Part shown: piece by piece, positions 42,548 through 50,833 of the stretch
Layout: every line of letters starts with the position of its first letter
Position numbering within the stretch: the stretch's first letter is position 1
NCBI RefSeq assembly: GCF_009729415.1
Contig: NZ_MPKW01000024.1
Span: 124,001-188,000, forward strand
Direction of reading: 5' to 3'
Origin: Mycolicibacterium sp. CBMA 234
GTDB taxonomy: Bacteria > Actinomycetota > Actinomycetes > Mycobacteriales > Mycobacteriaceae
DNA: 64,000 bases
The notes under the pieces: model-generated
What the model was told of the DNA's origin: nothing
The model's input: the letters and a program-made list of their open reading frames with translations, nothing else
The model's database searches: none
Translations under genes and position numbers: made by a program

Positions 42548-42572
42548 GTTTAGTACATTAAACATGCGTTCA
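42539..42572. promoter_or_regulatory. 34-bp perfect palindromic operator covering the tetR start
   Basis: Arms TGAACGCATGTTTA (42539-42552) and TAAACATGCGTTCA (42559-42572), spacer GTACAT. It covers the -10 box, the transcription start and the first codons of the tetR gene, so bound repressor would block its own operon. Confidence 0.8.
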
Positions 42573-42703
42573 GTCGGCGGTCAAGGATCTATCGCGTCAA
42601 AGAGGCGTAAAGATTCGGCAGCGGTCCGCGCCCGTCGCGACTGTGCGGCCAGATCGTCCCGCGGGCGATTCAGGCGATCCGCGCGCACGCCCGCCAACGC
42701 AAA

Positions 42704-42732
42704 ACCGGCCCGGCGAAACTCGCCGGGCCGGT
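42704..42732 (-). terminator. Intrinsic terminator of the O-methyltransferase gene
   Basis: Perfect 13-bp arms ACCGGCCCGGCGA (42704-42716) and 42720-42732 with a 3-base loop. On the minus strand the stem is followed by TTTT, making a rare canonical terminator for this genome. Confidence 0.85.
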
Positions 42733-42746
42733 CAATGCAAGGAAAC

Positions 42747-43499
42747 TCAGTCGCGGACTGCGGCCAGCAGTCCATCGCCCAACGGCACCAGGACCGGCGT
42801 CAGCCGCTCGTCCTCGGCGATGGCCCGGGTAGCCTCGCGCACCGCCGTCACATCCCGGTCGCTGGCCGACGCATCGCCGGCTCGGCCGCCCAGCGCTGCG
42901 CGGTGGACCACGATGACTCCGCCCGGCCGCAGCAAGCGGACGCCTTCGGCGACGAACTGTGGCTGGTCGACGGGCTCGCCGTCGATGAACACCAGGTCGT
43001 AGGACTCGTCGGCCAGCCGGGTCAGCACTTCCTGTGCGCGGCCGACGATCAGCCGGGTGCGCGACGGCCCCACCCCGGCACCGACAAAGGCCTGCTTGGC
43101 CAGGCGCTGGTGCTCAGGCTCGATGTCGATGGTGGTCAGCACACCGTCGTCCCGCATACCCGACAGCAGCCAGAGGCCGCTGACGCCGGCGCCGGTCCCG
43201 ACCTCGACGACAGCCTTGGCCGACGCGATCTTGGCGAGCACGGTGAGCAGCGCGCCTACCGCTGGGGTGATGGGGTTGGCCCCGCTCTCCTCGGCGCGTT
43301 CTCGGGCCGCCGCAGTGACGGGCTCCTCAGTGATGGAATGCTCAGCGTGGTTGACGATGGCCTCGGCCGCGCTGGGCTTTGAGGCGGTCGCGACAACCGG
43401 CTGAGCCGGGGCAACCTGAGCGGGGCTCGCCGGAGCCGGCTGGGCCGGTGCAGCCTGATCGGGTGCGGCCGGAACCGTCGGGTCATCGGTGCTGGACAT
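42747..43499 (-). CDS. SAM-dependent O-methyltransferase (Rv1220c type)
   Basis: 250 residues. An Ala/Pro-rich N-terminal tail of about 45 residues (QAAPAQPAPASPAQVAPAQP) precedes an O-methyltransferase family 3 domain: VVEVGTGAGVSGLWLLSGM binds SAM, TIDIEPEHQRLAKQAF, and DLVFIDGEPVDQ. M. tuberculosis Rv1220c lacks most of this tail (215 residues). Substrate unknown. ATG 43499 has TACGCT (43511-43506) 6 bases upstream, a leaderless start. Divergent from sigE. Confidence 0.85.
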   Translation of the reverse strand: MSSTDDPTVPAAPDQAAPAQPAPASPAQVAPAQPVVATASKPSAAEAIVNHAEHSITEEPVTAAARERAEESGANPITPAVGALLTVLAKIASAKAVVEVGTGAGVSGLWLLSGMRDDGVLTTIDIEPEHQRLAKQAFVGAGVGPSRTRLIVGRAQEVLTRLADESYDLVFIDGEPVDQPQFVAEGVRLLRPGGVIVVHRAALGGRAGDASASDRDVTAVREATRAIAEDERLTPVLVPLGDGLLAAVRD

Positions 43500-43748
43500 G
43501 TCCGCAGCGTAACGAACTAGCAGCAGGCCGCCGGTCAGCACACGCGCAACATGCGCAGGCCTGCGCAGGGGCTCTCAGACGGCCTGAGGGCAAGCCTGAG
43601 CGCAATCCCGCCACGCCCAAGGCGCAAGGTTAATTTTTGGCCAACTTTCGCCGGGTTTTGGCTGGTCACGGTGCTGACGGCAGGTTTCTCAGGAAAAGTT
43701 CAGATTGCTCATACATCAACCTCACCGGTGTGGGGAACTGTAATCGCC

Positions 43749-44585
43749 ATGCACGCAGGTCTGAATGATCCGCAGTCCGAATCCGGTATCCGGCAGTCGC
43801 CGGATATCCGCAATATCGGGAATATTGGGCTCCAGATTCCGGTTGCTGCTGGTGCTGAATCGTCGCGAATCGACGATGCGCCTACAGAACTGGAGATTGC
43901 CACGACTTCCACGCTGGCCCCCGCGCTGCTCGCCCCCGCCCACATGTCGCACGTTCGGGTCGCCGAGGGCGAGTTGGACTGGGCTGAGGTCAGTGACGAG
44001 CTGACGGGCACCGCGGTGTTCGATGCGACCGGCGACGTGTCCACGATGCCGTCGTGGGACGAGCTGGTGCGTCAGCACGCCGACCGGGTGTACCGGTTGG
44101 CCTACCGGTTGTCGGGTAACCAGCAGGACGCCGAGGACCTCACCCAGGAGACCTTCATCCGGGTGTTCCGCTCGGTGCAGAACTACCAGCCGGGCACCTT
44201 TGAGGGCTGGTTGCACCGCATCACCACCAACCTCTTCCTGGACATGGTCCGCCGCCGCGCCCGCATCCGCATGGAAGCGCTGCCCGAGGACTACGACCGG
44301 GTGCCTGCCGACGACCCGAATCCCGAACAGCTGTACCACGATTCGCGGCTGGGCCCGGATCTGCAGGCCGCCCTCGATTCGCTGCCGCCGGAGTTCCGCG
44401 CAGCTGTCGTGTTGTGTGACATCGAAGGGTTGTCCTACGAGGAGATCGGCGCGACGCTCGGAGTCAAGCTGGGCACCGTGCGCAGTCGCATTCACCGGGG
44501 CCGGCAGGCCCTGCGGGAGTACCTGGCCAGCCACCCCGGCGACTACTCGGAGGCTGTTGCGGCGATTTCCGCCAAGTCCGCCTGA
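43749..44585 (+). CDS. sigE: ECF sigma factor SigE
   Basis: 278 residues (257 in M. tuberculosis Rv1221). Envelope and heat stress sigma factor. Conserved from TAVFDATGDVSTMPSWDELVRQHADRVYRLAYRLSG (region 2 start) through region 2 DAEDLTQETFIRVFRSVQNYQPGTFEGWLHRITTNLFLDMVRR and region 4 FRAAVVLCDIEGLSYEEIGATLGVKLGTVRSRIHRGRQALR. ATG 43749 is the longest start. ATG 43944 (MSHVRVAEG) matches a known internal start in M. tuberculosis and gives 213 residues. The first 40 residues are unlike orthologues and overlie two small hairpins. Confidence 0.93.
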   Translation: MHAGLNDPQSESGIRQSPDIRNIGNIGLQIPVAAGAESSRIDDAPTELEIATTSTLAPALLAPAHMSHVRVAEGELDWAEVSDELTGTAVFDATGDVSTMPSWDELVRQHADRVYRLAYRLSGNQQDAEDLTQETFIRVFRSVQNYQPGTFEGWLHRITTNLFLDMVRRRARIRMEALPEDYDRVPADDPNPEQLYHDSRLGPDLQAALDSLPPEFRAAVVLCDIEGLSYEEIGATLGVKLGTVRSRIHRGRQALREYLASHPGDYSEAVAAISAKSA

Positions 44586-44675
44586 GCGTTGTGGCGGACC
44601 CGTCCCAGGTTGTCGCGCTACATTCAGTAGTAACGGCATCGCGGACGGAGTCGTGGCGCGGAAAGGAGCTGGGTC

Positions 44676-45083
44676 ATGGTCGACCGGGGACAGTTGTTCC
44701 GTCGTGCTTTCTCCTGGCTGCCTGCCCAGTTCGCCTCGCAGAGCGACGAACCGGTAGGCCCGCGGCGCTTCGGGTCCACAGAACACCTGTCCATCGAGGC
44801 CATCGCCGCATTCGTTGACGGCGAGCTGCAGATGGGCGCCCACCTGCGCGCCGCGAGCCACCTGTCGCAATGCGCGGACTGTGCCGGCGAGGTCGATGCG
44901 CAGGGCCAGGCGCGGAGCGCGCTGCGCGACTCATGCCCGATCATTGCGCCGAATGCTTTGCTGGGTGCACTGACAAACATTCCGAACAGCGCATCTATGC
45001 AGCTCGCGGATGTACCGACCGCTGGCGTTGAAGACCAAGGCTTTGCCGACCGGCCGCCGCGAGATCGTCGTCGTCGCCGGTAG
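44676..45083 (+). CDS. rseA: Anti-sigma E factor RseA
   Basis: 135 residues (Rv1222, 154). Binds and inhibits SigE. The zinc-containing ASD motif H-x3-C-x2-C is at ASHLSQCADCAGEVD (about residues 63-77), preceded by conserved RRAFSWLPAQFASQSD and STEHLSIEAIAAFVDGEL. In M. tuberculosis it is phosphorylated by PknB and degraded by ClpC1P2. No TM segment. AAGGAG lies 8 bases before ATG 44676. The C-terminal tail is short and basic. Confidence 0.93.
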   Translation: MVDRGQLFRRAFSWLPAQFASQSDEPVGPRRFGSTEHLSIEAIAAFVDGELQMGAHLRAASHLSQCADCAGEVDAQGQARSALRDSCPIIAPNALLGALTNIPNSASMQLADVPTAGVEDQGFADRPPRDRRRRR

Positions 45084-45165
45084 GGTTGAGCCTGAATTTG
45101 AGTACCGTCACGCCCGCCCGGGTGGGCAGCGCAGATAGAGCCAGTAGATGGGGAGTGGAACACCG

Positions 45166-46659
45166 GTGACCAATCAGGACATGTCCGGCGATCGCCCCCG
45201 TCTGGAACCGCGTCCGGTGACGCGCGTGCCCGTGGATCCGGCGTCCCAGCGCGCCTTTGGGCGGCCTGCCGGCTTCACCGGTTCATTCCTGGGTGAGGAC
45301 GAGATTCGCAACCAGGGTGAGTACACCCCGACCAATCAAGCTCCTGATCCCGTGCTGGCCGAGGCCTTTGGGCGGCCCAATACCGCTGCCGACTCACTGC
45401 AGCGCCACCCCGCCGACGCCGGTGCGCTCGAGGCCGAGGGGCAGGGAGACTCCGACGTTGCCGCCGACCCGTGGCGCGACCCGTCGGCCGCGCCGTCGCT
45501 CGGCACCCCGGCACTGCCTCCGCAGGCGCCGATGGTGGTGGCCGCGCCCGTCGGCAAGCTCGGTGTGCGTGACGTGCTGTTCGGGCGCCGGGTCTCGTTC
45601 ACCGCGCTCGCGGTGCTGGCGCTGCTGGCATTGGTGATCGGCATACTCGGTGGGGTGGCCGGGCGCAAGACCGCCGAGGTGGTTGAGGCCTTCACCACCT
45701 CCAAAGTCACCTTGAAGACCGGTGACCCGGGCGACCAGCCGGCCGGCCGGTTCGCGAAAGTCGCGTCCGCCGTGGCTGATTCAGTGGTGACCATCGAAGC
45801 GATGGGGGACACCGACGGGTCGCAGGGGTCCGGCGTCGTCGTCGACGAGCGTGGCTACGTCGTCACCAACAACCACGTCATCTCCGACGCGGCCAAGAAC
45901 CCGAGCCAGTACCACATCTCGGTGGTGTTCAACGACGGCAAGCAGGTCCCGGCCAACCTCGTTGGTCGTGACCCGAAGACCGACCTCGCGGTGCTCAAGG
46001 TCGACAACGTCGACAACCTGACCGTCGCCCGGATGGGTGACTCGGAGAAGTTGAAGGTCGGTGACGAGGTCATCGCGGCCGGCGCCCCGCTGGGCCTGCG
46101 CAGCACCGTCACGCACGGCATCATCAGCGCGCTGCACCGTCCGGTGCCGCTGTCGGGTGAAGGGTCGGACACCGACACCGTCATCGACGGCGTGCAGACC
46201 GACGCCTCGATCAACCACGGCAACTCCGGTGGCCCGCTGATCAACATGAATTCAGAGGTCATCGGCATCAACACGGCTGGAAAGTCGTTGTCCGACAGCG
46301 CAAGTGGTCTCGGGTTCGCCATCCCGGTGAACGAGGTCAAGGCCACCGTTGAGGTGTTGATCAAGGACGGCAAGATCTTCCACCCGACGCTCGGCCTGAA
46401 TGCGAAGTCGGCAAGCGACAAGGTCGCCTCCGGCGCCCAGGTGGTGAACGTCATGGGCGGCAGCCCCGCCGACAAGGCCGGCATCCTCGAGAACGACGTC
46501 GTGGTCAAGATCGGCAATCGCAAGGTCGCCGACGCTGATGAATTCGTGGTCGGGGTGCGCCAGTTGCAGATCGGTCAGCCGGCGCCCATCGAGGTGATTC
46601 GGGATGGGCGGCACGTGACGCTCACCGTCGTACCTAACGCCGACACCCCGGCCACCTGA
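45166..46659 (+). CDS. htrA: Membrane-anchored serine protease HtrA
   Basis: 497 residues (Rv1223, 528). Cytoplasmic N-terminus of about 130 residues with two AFGRP repeats (ASQRAFGRPAGFTGSF, LAEAFGRPNTA), one TM helix (SFTALAVLALLALVIGILGG, about 146-165), then an extracytoplasmic trypsin-like domain: H in TNNHVISDA, D in PKTDLAVLKV, S in INHGNSGGPLIN. A C-terminal PDZ domain (VVNVMGGSPADKAGILENDVVVKIG) follows. GTG 45166 follows GGGAG by 10 bases. ATG 45148 is an alternative. tatB overlaps its stop. Confidence 0.93.
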   Translation: MTNQDMSGDRPRLEPRPVTRVPVDPASQRAFGRPAGFTGSFLGEDEIRNQGEYTPTNQAPDPVLAEAFGRPNTAADSLQRHPADAGALEAEGQGDSDVAADPWRDPSAAPSLGTPALPPQAPMVVAAPVGKLGVRDVLFGRRVSFTALAVLALLALVIGILGGVAGRKTAEVVEAFTTSKVTLKTGDPGDQPAGRFAKVASAVADSVVTIEAMGDTDGSQGSGVVVDERGYVVTNNHVISDAAKNPSQYHISVVFNDGKQVPANLVGRDPKTDLAVLKVDNVDNLTVARMGDSEKLKVGDEVIAAGAPLGLRSTVTHGIISALHRPVPLSGEGSDTDTVIDGVQTDASINHGNSGGPLINMNSEVIGINTAGKSLSDSASGLGFAIPVNEVKATVEVLIKDGKIFHPTLGLNAKSASDKVASGAQVVNVMGGSPADKAGILENDVVVKIGNRKVADADEFVVGVRQLQIGQPAPIEVIRDGRHVTLTVVPNADTPAT

Positions 46660-47075
46660 TGTTCAACATCGGCTGGGGCGAGATGCTCGTGCTGGTGATC
46701 GCGGGTCTGGTGATCCTCGGCCCGGAACGGCTGCCTGGCGCCATCCGGTGGACGGCCGGCAGTTTGAAACAGGTGCGCGACTATCTCGGTGGCGCGACGA
46801 GTCAGCTGCGGCAGGACCTCGGACCCGAGTTCGAAGACTTGCGCCAACCCCTCAGTGAACTGCAGAAGCTGCGCGGCATGTCGCCGCGGCAGGCCCTGAC
46901 CAAGCACCTGCTGGACGGCGACGATTCATTCCTGACCGGCAATTTCGGCGCTGATGCGTCCTCGGAGCAACCCAAGCCCCTGACTACCCCGGATGTCAAC
47001 GGGGTGCCGCCGGTCCCGGGCACGGCGCCCGCGCACCAGCCGGGCGTCACGCCGTTCGACTTGGACGCGACCTAA
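46659..47075 (+). CDS. tatB: Twin-arginine translocase subunit TatB
   Basis: 138 residues (Rv1224, 131). N-terminal TM MLVLVIAGLVILGPERLP then an amphipathic helix (GAIRWTAGSLKQVRDYLGG), and a Pro-rich tail. Forms the Tat receptor complex with TatC. ATG 46659 shares one base with the htrA stop (TGATG), so sigE-rseA-htrA-tatB read as one transcript direction. The stop is 2 bases from the convergent tetR stop. Confidence 0.93.
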   Translation: MFNIGWGEMLVLVIAGLVILGPERLPGAIRWTAGSLKQVRDYLGGATSQLRQDLGPEFEDLRQPLSELQKLRGMSPRQALTKHLLDGDDSFLTGNFGADASSEQPKPLTTPDVNGVPPVPGTAPAHQPGVTPFDLDAT

Positions 47076-47077
47076 AA

Positions 47078-47785
47078 CTAGAGGTTGACAGCCTGCAGGC
47101 GCGCCGGGTCGCGGTAGCGCTGCGTGTTCTCGGCGATCTGCGCGGCCGGTGGCAGGATTTCGTCCGCCGCGAGGTAGACGCCACCGGCGCGCAGTGAATC
47201 GTCGAGCATCAACCAGATCCAGCGGGTCAGGTCGTCGACCAGTGCGTCCTGACTGCTGCGCTCGGGCTGTTCGAGCCAGTGCCCGGCGGCGGTTTCTACC
47301 AGTCCGACGATGCCGTAGGACAGCCGCTCGGCGTCGGCCTCCACATCGAATGCGCCGACATACACCTTGAGCACCGAGGTCAGCAGGTTGGCAATGGTGA
47401 TCTTGATGTCGGCGAAGGCGTTGAACCCTTCATCGATGGAGCAGCGCTGCAGGTAGCGGTACAGATTCGGGTGCTGCGTCAGGAAGTGGACGTGCGCGCT
47501 GACGCCGGCTTTGACGATCTGCGACATGCTGCCTTCAGGCCGCCACACCGGGGCCAGTTCGGCGGTGATCATCTCGCTGGTGCGGTGGGCGACCTCGCGT
47601 TGCAGGTCGGCGGCGTCGGTGAAGTGCCGGTAGAGCTTGGTGCGGCTGACACCTACGTGCGCCGCGATCTGCTCGGTCGACGTCTGGGGCCCGTGCTGCT
47701 CGATAACGACGAGGGCAGCGTCGATGAACTCTGCGCGTCTGCGCTCGCGTTGGCCGGCCCAGCGACCGGTGGTGGCACTCGCCAT
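47078..47785 (-). CDS. TetR-family regulator
   Basis: 235 residues. HTH AALVVIEQHGPQTSTEQIAAHVGVSRTKLYRHFTDAADLQREVAHR (about residues 23-68). The ligand domain (residues 80-235) is typical of TetR_C, with no recognised subfamily. Divergent from the MpaB-type oxygenase gene, with a palindrome between them, so it probably represses that operon. No orthologue recalled at this site in M. tuberculosis. Confidence 0.87.
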   Translation of the reverse strand: MASATTGRWAGQRERRRAEFIDAALVVIEQHGPQTSTEQIAAHVGVSRTKLYRHFTDAADLQREVAHRTSEMITAELAPVWRPEGSMSQIVKAGVSAHVHFLTQHPNLYRYLQRCSIDEGFNAFADIKITIANLLTSVLKVYVGAFDVEADAERLSYGIVGLVETAAGHWLEQPERSSQDALVDDLTRWIWLMLDDSLRAGGVYLAADEILPPAAQIAENTQRYRDPARLQAVNL

Positions 47786-47795
47786 GGCTCCTTGT

Positions 47796-47876
47796 TTACC
47801 TCATGTAGCTGGCCGGGAGTTACCTCATGCACCCATTCAGTGGAAGCCTGGCTATCTAGTGGTACGTGCCGTACCA
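47796..47876. promoter_or_regulatory. Operator region between tetR and the MpaB-type gene
   Basis: TGGTACG-TGC-CGTACCA (47860-47876) is a perfect palindrome. TTACCTCATG occurs twice in direct orientation (47796-47805 and 47820-47829), 24 bases apart. Both lie in the 143-base divergent gap. Confidence 0.6.
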
Positions 47877-47928
47877 TTAAACGATCGCGCCAAGCGTATG
47901 GCGCCAACATGTTCAAAGGGGAACGACG

Positions 47929-49014
47929 ATGGATGCTGTCGCCACTTTTCGCCGGGTCGCCGGCATGCCTGCAGCCGACACTGAGCTCCAGCCGGCGGTG
48001 GATTACGGCTTCTTTGGACCGGACTCGATGACCTGGCGGGTGTGGAGTTACCCGACATCCCTGCTGCTGGGCTTCGCTCGCGCGGTGACCATCGAGCATC
48101 TCGATCCGTACCTCGCGGCTGCGGTCGATGCCAGCGGCCAGGTGTACGCCCGTACCCGGCTGCGCTACGACCGCACCATGCAGTACTTCGCGCTCGTGGC
48201 TTTCGGCGACGCCGAGGCCGTGCTGGACGCCTCTGAGATCCTCGTCAAGATTCATGGCAAGGCCGTCGGCACCGAGCCGATCACCGGCAAGCCGTTCGAC
48301 GCCAACGACCCGTACTCGCAGCTGTGGATTCACCTGACCGCGTGGCACTCGATTCTCTACACCTACGAGATGTTCGGCCCCGGCAAGCTCACGGCGGCAG
48401 AAGAGCTGCAGTACTGGGAGGAGTGCGCGCGCGCCGCGGAGTTCCAGACCATCAACCCCGACGACGTGCCGCGTACCCGCGAGGGCATCCAGCAGTACTT
48501 CGAGCAGTACCGGCCGCAGATGGCCGGCTCCGAGGTCGCGCAGAACATGATGAATTACCTGGTCGACCTGGGTTACCACATCCTGCCCGAGCGGGTGCCG
48601 AGCTGGATGCGCCGCGTGTTCAACTGGCCCATGCGCCGCGCGATCATCGCCACCATGCCGAAATGGATGCGCACCCTTGGCGGCATCCCGCAGAATTACT
48701 CTGATGACTTCGTCGCCAAGCTGGTCGCACGCCCGTTCCTGCGGGCCGTGTCGCGCATCCCGCGTCTCGAGCTGGCGCTGCTGGACTTCACCACACCGCA
48801 TACGACCCCGATCGTCGGGCCGACGCTGATGAAGATTCCGGCGCAGAACCCGGTCACCTACACGCCGGCCGAGGCCCGCGAGAAGTGGGGGCGGACCACG
48901 CCGTTCGAGCAGTACCAGCAGCTCCTCACCAAGCGGTCGCTCGGAAAGGGGCCCAAGCCCTACGAGCACAACCACCAGGACTCCCTGTTGGATTTCGAAG
49001 CCCACGTCAGCTGA
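47929..49014 (+). CDS. MpaB/DUF2236-family oxygenase
   Basis: 361 residues. The DUF2236 core reads ILVKIHGKAVGTEPITGKPFDANDPYSQLWIHLTAWHSI (about residues 104-142). The WIH histidine corresponds to the proposed heme ligand of latex-clearing protein, and K/H-xxV at the start is the other conserved element. Relatives include Lcp, which cleaves polyisoprene to aldehydes, and MpaB, which cleaves a farnesyl side chain. Substrate here unknown. The aldehyde dehydrogenase gene starts 42 bases downstream. Confidence 0.8.
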   Translation: MDAVATFRRVAGMPAADTELQPAVDYGFFGPDSMTWRVWSYPTSLLLGFARAVTIEHLDPYLAAAVDASGQVYARTRLRYDRTMQYFALVAFGDAEAVLDASEILVKIHGKAVGTEPITGKPFDANDPYSQLWIHLTAWHSILYTYEMFGPGKLTAAEELQYWEECARAAEFQTINPDDVPRTREGIQQYFEQYRPQMAGSEVAQNMMNYLVDLGYHILPERVPSWMRRVFNWPMRRAIIATMPKWMRTLGGIPQNYSDDFVAKLVARPFLRAVSRIPRLELALLDFTTPHTTPIVGPTLMKIPAQNPVTYTPAEAREKWGRTTPFEQYQQLLTKRSLGKGPKPYEHNHQDSLLDFEAHVS

Positions 49015-49056
49015 TCTGACCGCCGCCTGACCTCACCACCGGGAGATTTGAAGAAG

Positions 49057-50748
49057 ATGTCCGAGACCACGTACGCCGCAGCGGTCGACCAGGCGCTGAA
49101 CGAACTCGCCGAAGGTGAGAAGGCGTGGGCCGCAACGTCTCTGGCGCGGCGGCGGGCGATGCTCGACGACGTGCAGCAGTTGGCTGTGCAGCACGGTGCC
49201 GAGTGGGTCGAGGCCGCGACGCGGATCAAGCAACTGAATCCCGACTCGCCGCTGGTCGGTGAGGAATGGATGTCCGGTCCCTATCCGCTGGCCGCCGGGT
49301 CGGCCGCGCTGTCGGCGAGCCTGGCGAAACTGGAGGCCGGCAGCAGCCCGCTCGACGGCGCCACGTTCGGCTCCGCCGGCGGCCGCACCACGGTGAATGT
49401 GTTGCCGCTGAACATCTTCGACAAGCTGCTGCTCTCTGGGTTCCGCGCCGAGGTCTGGCTGCAGCCCGGCGTCAGCCAAGACGAAGCGGTGCGTACTGCC
49501 GGTCTGGCGCAACGGGATCCGAGCAAGACCAACGGCATCGGCGTCGTCCTCGGCGCCGGCAACATCACGTCGATCGCGCCCTTGGACACCGTCTACGAGC
49601 TGATCGCCAACAACCGGGTGGTGGCACTCAAACTCAACCCGGTCACCGATCTGATGCTGCCGGTGCTGACCAAGGTGCTGTCCCCGTTCATCCGGCTCGG
49701 TGCCGTTCGGATCCTCACCGGCGGTGCGGACGTCGGCACCTACCTGGTGCAGCACGACGCGGTGGACCACGTGCACATGACCGGCAGCGCTATCACCCAC
49801 GACGCCATCGTGTTCGGCGTCGGGGAAGAGGGCGCCAAGCGCAAGGCCGCGGGCGAGCCGATCCTGCACAAGGACATCACCAGCGAGCTCGGCGGCGTGT
49901 CGCCGACCATCGTGGTGCCCGGCAAGTGGAGCCGCGCCGACATCGAATTCCAGGCCAACCACATCGCCACGCAGCGCTTGCACAACAACGGCTACAACTG
50001 TGTGGCGTCGCAGGTCGTGGTGCTGTCCTCGAAGTGGGCGCAGCGCGACGAGTTCGTCGCCGCCCTGACGAAGGCGATCGCCGCGGCGCCCCAGCGTGCC
50101 GCCTACTACCCGGGCTCGGATTCGAGGGTCGCGAGCGCTGAGGCGACCTATCCGCAGGCGCAGCGGCTCGGCGGCCGCGTGCTGGTGGTGGACCCCGAGG
50201 ACCGGTCCGCGTTGCTGGGCACCGAGTACTTCTCGCCGGTTTACGGGGTGATCGACCTGGACAGCGACGGCGTCGAGTTCACCCGGGAAGCCGTGCGGCT
50301 GGCCAACGAAGACTTCGTCGGCACCCTCGGGGTCAACATCGTCGCATCGCCCGCCACCATCAAGGGCCTCGAAAAGGCCTTCGACGCCATGATCGAGGCG
50401 CTGCACTACGGCACGGTGGCGGTGAACGCCTGGACCGGTGTCGGATACCTGACGCCGCATGCCACCTGGGGCGCCTTCCCGGGGCACTCGCTGAACGACG
50501 TGCAGAGCGGCATCGGAGTAGTGCACAACGGCTTCCTGATCGAAAAGCCCGAGCGCACGGTGGTGCACGGACCGTTCCGGCCGTCGCCGCGCTCGCTGGT
50601 CGGAGGAGAGCTGTCGATCTCGCCGAAGCCGCCGTGGTTCGTCAACAATCGCACCGCGGCCTCGACAGGACGGCTACTCACGCGGTTCACTGGTAGTCCG
50701 AGCTGGGCGAAGTTGCCTGCGATCTTCGTCTCGGCACTGCGGGGTTGA
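49057..50748 (+). CDS. Divergent aldehyde dehydrogenase, copy 1
   Basis: 563 residues, longer than typical ALDHs (about 490). Catalytic glutamate in TSELGGVSPTIVVPG (about 268-282) and cysteine in NNGYNCVASQVVVLSS (about 307-322). NAD-binding VVLGAGNITSIAPLDTVYELIANN, and a C-terminal extension ending SWAKLPAIFVSALRG. It is a paralogue of the gene at 52800 (roughly 45% identical by eye in the NAD-binding region). Follows the MpaB-type gene and should oxidise its aldehyde product, an inference. ATG 49057 is chosen. Confidence 0.88.
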   Translation: MSETTYAAAVDQALNELAEGEKAWAATSLARRRAMLDDVQQLAVQHGAEWVEAATRIKQLNPDSPLVGEEWMSGPYPLAAGSAALSASLAKLEAGSSPLDGATFGSAGGRTTVNVLPLNIFDKLLLSGFRAEVWLQPGVSQDEAVRTAGLAQRDPSKTNGIGVVLGAGNITSIAPLDTVYELIANNRVVALKLNPVTDLMLPVLTKVLSPFIRLGAVRILTGGADVGTYLVQHDAVDHVHMTGSAITHDAIVFGVGEEGAKRKAAGEPILHKDITSELGGVSPTIVVPGKWSRADIEFQANHIATQRLHNNGYNCVASQVVVLSSKWAQRDEFVAALTKAIAAAPQRAAYYPGSDSRVASAEATYPQAQRLGGRVLVVDPEDRSALLGTEYFSPVYGVIDLDSDGVEFTREAVRLANEDFVGTLGVNIVASPATIKGLEKAFDAMIEALHYGTVAVNAWTGVGYLTPHATWGAFPGHSLNDVQSGIGVVHNGFLIEKPERTVVHGPFRPSPRSLVGGELSISPKPPWFVNNRTAASTGRLLTRFTGSPSWAKLPAIFVSALRG

Positions 50749-50769
50749 TCAGGGTCCCCGGGGGTCGTT

Positions 50770-50817
50770 GATCCGAAAGCCCGGTCTGTGGTCAGCCACA
50801 GGCCGGGCTTTTGGATC
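50770..50817 (+). terminator. Intrinsic terminator after aldehyde dehydrogenase copy 1
   Basis: GATCC-AAAGCCCGG-CTGTGG pairs with the mirrored CCACAG-CCGGGCTTT-GGATC around a TCAG loop, 21 bases after the stop. It separates the MpaB/ALDH transcript from the downstream tetR gene. Confidence 0.8.
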
Positions 50818-50833
50818 TCGCTACTGTTTTGGT

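Noticed and set aside
43560..43700. MprA-type CTCAG repeats upstream of sigE
   Set aside because: TCTCAG and CCTGAG words occur (about 43573-43600 and 43688-43694), but spacing does not clearly match the known boxes, so not annotated.
43551..43748. N-terminal extension of sigE upstream of ATG 43749
   Set aside because: No similarity to SigE and no ribosome binding site. It is promoter DNA.
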